Assembly (NCBI GenBank): GCA_963643985.1
Contig: CAVINP010000053.1
Location: 1 to 12,885, forward strand
Direction of reading: 5' to 3'
DNA: 12,885 bases
DNA from: SFTH01 sp963643985
GTDB taxonomy: Bacteria > Bacillota > Clostridia > Christensenellales > Aristaeellaceae
Shown: piece after piece, positions 5,544 through 11,976 of the stretch
How the letters are laid out: every line of letters begins with the position of its first letter
Numbering within the stretch: the stretch's first letter is position 1
Position numbers and translations under genes: made by a program
The notes under the pieces: model-generated
Seen by the model: the letters and a program-made list of their open reading frames with translations, nothing else
Databases searched by the model: none
What the model was told of the DNA's origin: nothing

Positions 5544-6371
5544 TTAATACTCGTTCGGCAGCTCGTCCAGCTGGTCAAAACGGAACACCGGGCCGTCCTT
5601 GCAGACGTACTTGTCGCCGATGTTGCATCTGCCGCACTTGCCGATGCCGCACTTCATGCGCAATTCCATGGTAGTGTAAATCTGCTCACGCTTAAAGCCC
5701 AGTTCCATCAGTGCCTGCAGCACAAACTTGATCATGATCGGCGGGCCGCAGACCAGCACCGTCTTGTTCGGATCAAAGCCGAGCTCCTTGACGTAGGTCG
5801 GCACGAAGGCCACATGGCCGTCCCAGCCCTCCTGCGCACGGTCGATGGTCAGATGCACGTCCAGATTGTTTTCCGGCTGCATCCAGACATTTTGAATCTC
5901 GTCCAGATCGAGCAGATCGTCCTTGCTGCGCGAGCCGTAGACCACATCGATCTTGCCGTAGTTTTCACGCTTGGCCAGGCAGTAGTTGATCACGGAATGC
6001 AGCGGGGCCAGTCCGACGCCGCCGGCGATGAAGAGCAGGTCCTTGCCGCGAAGTTCGGTATCCACCGGGAAGGGATGGCCGTAGGGTCCGCGGATGGTGA
6101 TCTGCTGGCCCACGTCCATCATGTGCAGCCAGCTCGTCAGGCAGCCGCACTTCTTGATGGAGAATTCCTGATAGTCCCTGAGCGTCGGCGAAGAGGTGAT
6201 GGAGAACATGGCCTCACCCACACCCGGTATGGACAGCATGGCGCACTGGCCGGGCTGATGCTCGAAGCACTTGCCGCCCTCGGGACGCTCCACGCGGAAG
6301 GTCTTGATGTCAGGCGTATCTGTGCGTATGGATGTGACGACACCCAGCATCGGGATCAAATTGTCCGTCAT
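5544..6371 (-). CDS. flxA: FlxA-like NAD(P)H-oxidising FAD/[2Fe-2S] subunit (AsrB/PyrK-type reductase)
   Basis: The 275-residue protein has a ferredoxin-NADP-reductase fold. A flavin-binding barrel (about 8-105, FSITSS at 56-61) is followed by a nucleotide-binding domain with GGVGLAP (117-123) and CGPP (208-211). A C-terminal [2Fe-2S] motif has Cys241, Cys246, Cys249 and Cys257 (C-x4-C-x2-C-x7-C), as in PyrK and AsrB. It should oxidise NADH or NADPH and feed FlxB/FlxC. Sulfite reductase AsrB is the main look-alike, but no siroheme AsrC is present and hdr genes are adjacent, which favours FlxA. An in-frame start 57 nt earlier (6428) exists but would lie inside flxB. The ATG at 6371 overlaps the flxB stop as ATGA and begins the conserved protein. 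Confidence 0.85.
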   Translation of the reverse strand: MTDNLIPMLGVVTSIRTDTPDIKTFRVERPEGGKCFEHQPGQCAMLSIPGVGEAMFSITSSPTLRDYQEFSIKKCGCLTSWLHMMDVGQQITIRGPYGHPFPVDTELRGKDLLFIAGGVGLAPLHSVINYCLAKRENYGKIDVVYGSRSKDDLLDLDEIQNVWMQPENNLDVHLTIDRAQEGWDGHVAFVPTYVKELGFDPNKTVLVCGPPIMIKFVLQALMELGFKREQIYTTMELRMKCGIGKCGRCNIGDKYVCKDGPVFRFDQLDELPNEY

Positions 6372-7384
6372 TTCTCTTTCACCCCCAGCGCTTTGATTAC
6401 CTTGACGATGTTCAGATGCTGCGGGCACTTCTCAACGCAGCGGCCGCAGCCGACGCAGGAAAAGATGCCCTCGTTGTTGGCCGGATAGTAGACCAGCTTG
6501 TGCATGAAGCGCTGGCGGAAACGCTGCAGCTGCGTGGTGCGCGGGTTCGTCGCCGCCATGAGCGTGAAATCGGAGTACATGCAGCTGTCCCAGCAGCGGT
6601 AGCGCGTGACGCCGTGGCCGCTGTCGAAGTCGCGTATGTCGTAGCACTGGCAGGTCGGGCAGACGAAGGTGCATGTGCCGCAGCCAAGGCAGGCCTTGGA
6701 CAGTGCGTCCCACTGCGCATCGGAGAACTTCTCCATCAGGTGCTCACCGTCAAAGCCGTCCAGATTCAGATCGGCAAAGGGCAGGCGCTTCGCAATCTCG
6801 CGCGTCTTTTCCTGCTGCTCCGTCACGGCCGCGGTATCCTCCGCCTCAGGCAGATCCGCGATCAGCTTCTCACCCTTTTCGGTATTGGCACGAAGGTAGA
6901 TGGAGTCATCGGCAATCCATGTCGTCACGTCTCCGGCAGGTTCTGCGGGATCGATGCCGAAATTCGTGCAGAAGCAGGATTCCTCCGGCATGCCGCAGGC
7001 CAGCGTGACCACCGTGCCGCAGGCGCGCCGCGCCGCATAAAACGCATCTTTGGGCTCCGTCAGAAACACGCGGTCCAGTATGTCAAAGCTGCGCGCATCG
7101 CAGGCGCGAACGCCGAAGATTACAAACGGCTCACTCTGAACATCTGCACGGGAGATGTCAATCTTCTTGCCCTCCATGCGGAACTTAAGCATGTCCTCTA
7201 CCTGCGGAAAAAAGGCATCCTTGGCAGATTTCACGGTCTTAAGCACATCCAGACGCACCTTTTCCCCCTGCGCCCAGGGATAGAAACTGACCTTTCCGGC
7301 CTTCTCGATGGGCAGATACAGTGTCTGCGCCTTCGCCAGTCCAGCAAAAAAGTCATTCAGTGCGGAAACTGCGATTTTCTTCAT
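6368..7384 (-). CDS. flxB: FlxB-like iron-sulfur subunit (AsrA-type, two [4Fe-4S] clusters)
   Basis: The 338-residue protein resembles AsrA (anaerobic sulfite reductase subunit A) and hydrogenase beta subunits. About 220 residues without a cluster motif but with a GVRACD segment (91-96) precede two C-terminal [4Fe-4S] motifs: Cys232/235/238/242, with extra Cys245 and Cys247 right after, and Cys310/313/316/320. It likely relays electrons from FlxA toward FlxC/FlxD and HdrA in the cytosol. Its ATG at 7384 overlaps the flxC stop as ATGA, and its own stop overlaps the flxA start in the same way, so the three genes are translationally coupled. The AsrA assignment alone would suggest sulfite reduction; the absence of asrC and the presence of hdrABC argue against that. 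Confidence 0.8.
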   Translation of the reverse strand: MKKIAVSALNDFFAGLAKAQTLYLPIEKAGKVSFYPWAQGEKVRLDVLKTVKSAKDAFFPQVEDMLKFRMEGKKIDISRADVQSEPFVIFGVRACDARSFDILDRVFLTEPKDAFYAARRACGTVVTLACGMPEESCFCTNFGIDPAEPAGDVTTWIADDSIYLRANTEKGEKLIADLPEAEDTAAVTEQQEKTREIAKRLPFADLNLDGFDGEHLMEKFSDAQWDALSKACLGCGTCTFVCPTCQCYDIRDFDSGHGVTRYRCWDSCMYSDFTLMAATNPRTTQLQRFRQRFMHKLVYYPANNEGIFSCVGCGRCVEKCPQHLNIVKVIKALGVKEK

Positions 7385-8349
7385 TTGGCAGCGCCCCCTT
7401 TCAGCGCTTCGGCAGGCTCACAGTCGCCCTTGTCGAAGTTCTCCAGCGGATGACGCTGGCCGATCTCCGCGCCGGCCTGATATTCACCGTAGAGCGTATC
7501 GATGTCCTTGGTGAACTTGCGGTTGAGCAGATGCAGCGGAATACCCTGAGGGCAGACGCGGCTGCACTCGCCGCAATCCGTGCACCGTCCGGCAACGTGG
7601 AAGGCACGTATTATATGGAAGAGATTTTCTTCAAAATCGTCTGCGGCAGCCTTGTTCTGCACGCCCGTGTTCGGATTGTCGAATACGCACTTGATGCAAC
7701 TGCACGCCGGGCAGACATTCCTGCAGGCATTGCAGCGTATACACTTGGACAGCTCACTTCTCCAGAATGCGAAGCGCTCATCCTCCGTCATGGCCTCAAG
7801 CTTTCTCACCATCTCGAACTTGTCGCCCTGCGTGGTTTCCTCGGACTCGCCGATGAACTCCTCGCCGGCCACATGGGTCTTGCCCTTGCAGCAGAGGCAC
7901 TTGAGCAGGAGCACATCCTTGCGGGCCACATCCCTGTCGCCGTAGAGCGTATGCACATGCAACACATCGCCGTCCTCGGTGATATCAAGTATGCCCCTGA
8001 TGCCCATGGCACGGATCTTTTCGATGTCGATCTTGCCCTTGCAGCCCACGCCGATCACGTACACCTTGTCGGGGTTGACGCGATGCTCGGTCACAAGCTG
8101 GTTGTAGGAATAGGTATCGCAGGGCTTGAGGAAGGACAGAATCCTGCCCTCACCCGACATCTGCGCAATGAGCATCTTGCTCAGGTTTGCGCCGCAGAAG
8201 CTGTCGTAGCGCAAGGAATCCAGATGCGCCGCATCCAGTACCGCCGGCACGCGATCCCAGCCGTTTTCGCCCTGTTCCCAGGCGAGCACGCGATCGACCG
8301 AGCCGCTCTCCAGAAGTCGGCGTGCTTTTTCAATCATCATGCTTTGCAT
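7381..8349 (-). CDS. flxC: FlxC-like iron-sulfur subunit (two [4Fe-4S] clusters)
   Basis: The 322-residue protein has an N-terminal region (about 1-190) containing several conserved-looking Cys (52, 77, 103, 151, 153, 154). Two C-terminal ferredoxin motifs follow: Cys203/206/209/213, then Cys216, 218 and 221, and Cys256/259/262/266. The C-x2-C-x2-C-x3-C-P-x-C-x-C pattern matches that of FlxB, so the two look like divergent relatives. FlxC is the third NAD(P)H-module protein of the FlxABCD-HdrABC complex described in sulfate reducers; an intramolecular electron-transfer role is inferred from that. The ATG at 8349 has a G-rich stretch 7 nt upstream and overlaps flxD by 13 nt. A second in-frame ATG at 8340 would give an ATGA overlap and cannot be excluded. 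Confidence 0.75.
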   Translation of the reverse strand: MQSMMIEKARRLLESGSVDRVLAWEQGENGWDRVPAVLDAAHLDSLRYDSFCGANLSKMLIAQMSGEGRILSFLKPCDTYSYNQLVTEHRVNPDKVYVIGVGCKGKIDIEKIRAMGIRGILDITEDGDVLHVHTLYGDRDVARKDVLLLKCLCCKGKTHVAGEEFIGESEETTQGDKFEMVRKLEAMTEDERFAFWRSELSKCIRCNACRNVCPACSCIKCVFDNPNTGVQNKAAADDFEENLFHIIRAFHVAGRCTDCGECSRVCPQGIPLHLLNRKFTKDIDTLYGEYQAGAEIGQRHPLENFDKGDCEPAEALKGGAAK

Positions 8350-8780
8350 CTCAGATCCCCCAATTTTTTATTCTCGCCCAGCTCGGTAATGGTCTTTGCA
8401 AAGTCATTCATTGTAGCGGAGAACTTTGCACCTTCCGCGGCAGAAACCCATTCCACGCGCGTACGCCGCTTGTCGATGCCCAGATAATCCAGCATGGAGA
8501 ACAGCAGTGTCATGCGACGGCGGGCATAATAGTTGCCCGTGGTGTAGTGGCAGTCGCCCGGATGGCAGCCGCAGAGTATCACGCCGTCCGCGCCGCGCTG
8601 GAATGCACGCAGTATGAACAGCGGATTGAGGCGGCAGGAGCAGGGTATGCGAATGATCTTCACATTGGCCGGATAGCTCAAGCGGCTCGAACCCGCCAGA
8701 TCCGCGCCCGCATAGGAGCACCAGTTGCAGCAGAATGCCACGATGGTGGGCGTCCACGCCTTGTCCTGATTCATCGACAT
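8337..8780 (-). CDS. flxD: FlxD/MvhD-like [2Fe-2S] adaptor subunit
   Basis: The 147-residue protein belongs to the MvhD/FlxD family (methyl-viologen-reducing hydrogenase delta subunit). Its Cys clusters are at 17/18/21, 47/49, and 70/72/77 (C-G-C-H-P-G-D-C). MvhD links the electron-input module to HdrA and carries a [2Fe-2S] centre, and the same job is expected here between FlxBC and HdrA. The second site reads CSCR (47-50), where archaeal MvhD usually has CSGR. The start at 8780 is preferred because GGAGGT lies 9 nt upstream; it overlaps hdrA by 10 nt. An ATG at 8774 would give an ATGA overlap but is 15 nt from that site. A longer in-frame extension to 8879 lies inside hdrA and is not credible. 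Confidence 0.88.
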   Translation of the reverse strand: MSMNQDKAWTPTIVAFCCNWCSYAGADLAGSSRLSYPANVKIIRIPCSCRLNPLFILRAFQRGADGVILCGCHPGDCHYTTGNYYARRRMTLLFSMLDYLGIDKRRTRVEWVSAAEGAKFSATMNDFAKTITELGENKKLGDLRCKA

Positions 8781-10762
8781 ATCGCATCCACCTCCGCCAT
8801 GATCTGTTGATTGGAGAAGCCCTTCAAATCCATTGCCGTGGACGGGCAGGTGACCGTGCAGGCACCGCAGCCCTGGCACACGGCCTCATTGACCACGGCC
8901 ACACGCTTCACGCCGCGGAATTCCGGTCCACGCACTTCCTTTTCGACGTAGCTGATCGCGCCGTAGGGGCATACGTTTTCGCACTGCGAGCAGCCGTTGC
9001 AGAGAAGCTCGTTCGAATGCGCCACGCAGGGGTTGCAGCTGAGGCTGTCCTTGCTGAGCAGGCCGATGACCTTGGATGCGGCTGCACCCGCCTGTGCAAC
9101 GGTCTCGGGAATATCCTTGGGACCCTGGCAGGCACCCGAAAGGAAAATACCCGCCGTCGGGCTCTCGACCGGGCGAAGCTTGGGATGAGCCTCGGTAAAG
9201 AAGTCGTTAGTGTCCATGCTGGCCGTGAGCATCGTGCCCAGCGCTCGTGCCGTGGGATCGGGCTCTATGGCCGTCGCCAGCACAACCATGTCACAGTCGA
9301 TGTGTACCTGTTCGTTGTCGATCAGGTTGCTGCCCTGCACGTGCAGGCGGCCGTTTTCCACACTGACCTTGCCGACCTGGCCCTTGATGTAGTCCACGCC
9401 ATACTGTTCGACGGCGCGACGGTAGAACTCGTCAAAGTTCTTGCCGGGCGTACGCACGTCGATGTAGAATACGTGCACCTTGATGTCGGGATATTTTTCG
9501 CGCACGAGCATCGCATGCTTTGCGGTGTACATGCAGCAGATCTTGGAACAGTATTCCTTGCCCTTGGTCGCATCCTTGGAACAGCGCGAACCCACGCACT
9601 GCACAAACACGATCTCGTGCGGATGCCGTCCGTCCGAGGGGCAGGACAGCACGCCCTTGCAGGGACCGGCCGCGTTCATCAGGCGCTCAAACTCGAGCGA
9701 GGTGACCACGTCGGGGCTCTGGCAATAGGCATATTCGTCAAATGCGGATGCATCGATGGGCTTAAAGCCTGTGGCAACGATGATCGCGCCGTACTTTTCT
9801 TCGATGATCTCTTCCTGCTGGTCAAAGCGGATCGCGCCCGCCGAGCAGTTCTTTTCGCACAGGCCGCACTTGCCGGTCTTGAAGTGCAGGCACTGCGTTC
9901 TGTCGATCACGGCCACGTTCGGGATGGCCTGTGCAAAGGGAATATAGACCGCGCCGCGGGTGTTGAGGCCCATGTTGAACTCATTGAGGCCCTTGCGCGA
10001 CGGGCACTTCTCGGTGCAGACGCCGCAGCCGGTGCACTTGTCTTCATCCACATAGCGCGGCTTTTTGCGGATCTTTGCCGTAAAATTGCCGACAAAGCCG
10101 CTCACGCTCTGAAGCTCTGCGTAGGTGATCAGACGGATCTTCTCGTTCTGGGACGCATCCACCATCTTGGGGGTCAGTATGCACGCCGCGCAGTCGAGCG
10201 TCGGGAAAGTCTTGTCCAGCTGCGCCATGCGGCCGCCGATCGTGGGCGACTTTTCGACAATATCGACCTCATAACCCGCATCGGCCACATCCAGAGCGGT
10301 CTGGATGCCGGCAATGCCGCCGCCGATGACCAGCGCACGCTTCGTCACGGGACTGGTGCCCGCCGTCAGCGGTGCATTGCGCAGCACCTTGGCTACAGCT
10401 GCGCGTGCCAGTACGATGGCCTTTTCTGTGCCCTCGGCCATATCGCGGTGAATCCAGGAGCACTGTTCGCGGATGTTTGCGATCTCCACCATGTAGGGAT
10501 TCAGCCCCGCCTTCATGGCGGTCTTTCTGAAGGTGGCCTCGTGCATGCGCGGTGAGCAGGAGCAAACCACGATGCCGTCAAGCGCATAATCCCGGATGGC
10601 ACCGCGAATCAGATTCTGGCCGTTTTCCGAGCACATGTACTGATAGTCCGTGCTGAATACCACGCCCGGCTCCCTGCCCAATGTCTCGGCGACCTTTTTC
10701 ACATCCACGGTCGCGGCAATATTGCTGCCGCACCAGCATACGAATACGCCTATTTTCTGCAT
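8771..10762 (-). CDS. hdrA: HdrA, flavoprotein subunit of a heterodisulfide reductase-type complex (electron bifurcation)
   Basis: The 663-residue protein has typical HdrA length and domain order. A Cys-rich N-terminal domain (about 1-130, CWCG at 9-12, CSCSP at 67-71) is followed by a thioredoxin-reductase-like FAD domain with GGGIAG at 147-152, IGGRMAQL near 175-182 and FPTLDCAAC ending at Cys194. Inserted ferredoxin motifs have Cys243/246/249/253 and Cys291/299/302/306. A Cys-rich segment has Cys389, 394, 405, 409 and 410. The C-terminal two-cluster ferredoxin has Cys588/591/594/598 and Cys629/632/635/639. In characterised MvhADG-HdrABC the HdrA FAD is the bifurcation centre, and low-potential electrons leave through its ferredoxin domains. 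The ATG at 10762 has AGGAG 11 nt upstream; the 33-residue in-frame extension to 10861 lies within hdrC and is not conserved-looking. No selenocysteine-type stop is seen. Confidence 0.95.
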   Translation of the reverse strand: MQKIGVFVCWCGSNIAATVDVKKVAETLGREPGVVFSTDYQYMCSENGQNLIRGAIRDYALDGIVVCSCSPRMHEATFRKTAMKAGLNPYMVEIANIREQCSWIHRDMAEGTEKAIVLARAAVAKVLRNAPLTAGTSPVTKRALVIGGGIAGIQTALDVADAGYEVDIVEKSPTIGGRMAQLDKTFPTLDCAACILTPKMVDASQNEKIRLITYAELQSVSGFVGNFTAKIRKKPRYVDEDKCTGCGVCTEKCPSRKGLNEFNMGLNTRGAVYIPFAQAIPNVAVIDRTQCLHFKTGKCGLCEKNCSAGAIRFDQQEEIIEEKYGAIIVATGFKPIDASAFDEYAYCQSPDVVTSLEFERLMNAAGPCKGVLSCPSDGRHPHEIVFVQCVGSRCSKDATKGKEYCSKICCMYTAKHAMLVREKYPDIKVHVFYIDVRTPGKNFDEFYRRAVEQYGVDYIKGQVGKVSVENGRLHVQGSNLIDNEQVHIDCDMVVLATAIEPDPTARALGTMLTASMDTNDFFTEAHPKLRPVESPTAGIFLSGACQGPKDIPETVAQAGAAASKVIGLLSKDSLSCNPCVAHSNELLCNGCSQCENVCPYGAISYVEKEVRGPEFRGVKRVAVVNEAVCQGCGACTVTCPSTAMDLKGFSNQQIMAEVDAICR

Positions 10763-10778
10763 TGAAGTCTGTCTCCTA

Positions 10779-11159
10779 TCACTTGTTGTACTTGCGCATG
10801 GCCGATACGATGGCCTGCTGCGGCAGATCGCTGTTCCAAAGTGCGGGAACATCGTTTGCATTCATGTGGCTTGCGCCCTGCTGACGCACAACCATCAGCC
10901 GTACGGCCTCGATGAGCTTGGCCGGCTCCACGTTGCGGGGGCAACGTTCCAGGCAGGCAAAGCAGCTCAGACAGGTGTAGATGGACTTGGACGCCATCAG
11001 CTTTTCAATCTGGCCCTTTTGCACCATGGACACGAACTGATGCGGATGATATTCCATCTGATCGTAGGCGGGACAGGTGGCGGAACACTTGCCGCACTTC
11101 ATGCACTTGGACGGGTTGACACCGCTGATGCGCAGGATCTCTTCACGATAATCTTCCAT
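10779..11159 (-). CDS. hdrC: HdrC, two-[4Fe-4S] ferredoxin subunit of heterodisulfide reductase
   Basis: The 126-residue soluble protein has two motifs, Cys19/22/25/29 and Cys63/66/69/73, each C-x2-C-x2-C-x3-C-P, on a helical scaffold, as in HdrC. It should connect HdrA to HdrB. The ATG at 11159 lies one base after the hdrB stop, with GAGGAGG about 9 nt upstream inside the hdrB 3' end. The longer in-frame start at 11195 lies within hdrB and adds an Arg/Trp-rich tail that is not family-like. The family also resembles GlpC and other respiratory ferredoxins, but the position between hdrB and hdrA settles the identity. Confidence 0.92.
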   Translation of the reverse strand: MEDYREEILRISGVNPSKCMKCGKCSATCPAYDQMEYHPHQFVSMVQKGQIEKLMASKSIYTCLSCFACLERCPRNVEPAKLIEAVRLMVVRQQGASHMNANDVPALWNSDLPQQAIVSAMRKYNK

Positions 11160-11160
11160 C

Positions 11161-11955
11161 CTACTTCGCCTCCTCGTCCAGACCCAGCGCCTCATAGAGC
11201 AGCTCGGTAAAGTATTTCACGGGCAGTTTCGTCTCCCCTGCGTTGTGCTGCAGGTTGTACATGCACAGCGGGCAGGCCGTCACCACAAGCTCCGCGCCCG
11301 CAGCAGCTGCGGAGGTGAGCACGGTGTTCACGCGCTGCTTCGCGTAGTCGGCATTTTCCATCGCCATGTAGGCACCGCAGCACTCGTTGCGTTGGGAATA
11401 GATGACGGGAGTTGCGCCGATGGCACGAATGAAGTTCTCAAGAATCTGCGGGTTTTCCGGATCATCAAAGGCCATAACGCTGCTTGGACGCAGCAGCAGG
11501 CAGCCGTAATAGGCGGCAATCTTCACGCCCTTGAGCGGCTTTTTGACTGCCTTTTTGAGCGCGTCAAAACCGACATCGTCTCTCAGCATCTCCAGATAAT
11601 GCACCACCTGCGTCTCGCCCGCATAAGGGGTTTCCAGCTTCAGGTAGTTGTTGGCCCGCGTGCGTATGGTCTCATTCGAGCGCATATCCTCGTTGACACG
11701 CTTGATGACGTGGTGGCAGGCCGAACAGAGCGTCAGAAGCTTTTGATCCGCCTCTTTTGCGGCATTCAAGGCACGCACGGCCGACAGGCGCGTGGCGATT
11801 TCGTCCTCAGCCTGCGGATACACCGCGCCGCAGCACTGCCAGTTTTCAATCTCTTCAAGCTCTACACCAAGAGCTTTTGCCGAGAGCCGCCCGCAGCGAT
11901 CCAACGCCTTGGCCTTTGTGCTCAACGTGCACCCCGGATAATAGCTGAATGTCAT
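11161..11955 (-). CDS. hdrB: HdrB, CCG-domain catalytic subunit of heterodisulfide reductase
   Basis: The 264-residue protein has two complete CCG domains. The first has Cys9, Cys41-Cys42 and Cys77/Cys80; the second has Cys152, Cys192-Cys193 and Cys228/Cys231. In methanogen HdrB these ligate two noncubane [4Fe-4S] clusters that cleave CoM-S-S-CoB. All ligands appear present, so a disulfide-reducing or electron-transfer role is chemically possible. The natural partner is unknown: no DsrC-like protein or coenzyme M/B gene is in the window. The ATG at 11955 has AAGGAG about 10 nt upstream and follows the dehydrogenase stop by 21 nt. In TfrB of methanogen thiol:fumarate reductase a CCG module is fused to an FrdB-like part, whereas here the two are separate genes of one operon. 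Confidence 0.93.
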   Translation of the reverse strand: MTFSYYPGCTLSTKAKALDRCGRLSAKALGVELEEIENWQCCGAVYPQAEDEIATRLSAVRALNAAKEADQKLLTLCSACHHVIKRVNEDMRSNETIRTRANNYLKLETPYAGETQVVHYLEMLRDDVGFDALKKAVKKPLKGVKIAAYYGCLLLRPSSVMAFDDPENPQILENFIRAIGATPVIYSQRNECCGAYMAMENADYAKQRVNTVLTSAAAAGAELVVTACPLCMYNLQHNAGETKLPVKYFTELLYEALGLDEEAK

Positions 11956-11976
11956 AATTACGAAGCTCCTTTTATA

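Noticed and set aside
5544..6488. Possible asr (dissimilatory sulfite reductase) operon, suggested by AsrA/AsrB-like proteins
   Set aside because: No siroheme-binding AsrC-like subunit is present, and the genes are interleaved with flxD and hdrABC, which fits Flx-Hdr.
6416..8487. Pair of long plus-strand frames (6416-7453 and 7321-8487) opposite flxB and flxC
   Set aside because: They show the same antisense GC-skew effect with no motif; the minus-strand frames are supported by ferredoxin motifs and ATGA overlaps.
8735..10555. Plus-strand open frame of 606 codons opposite hdrA
   Set aside because: It is a mirror of a GC-rich coding strand. The translation is low-complexity in Ala, His, Arg and Leu with no domain, while the minus strand encodes an unmistakable HdrA.
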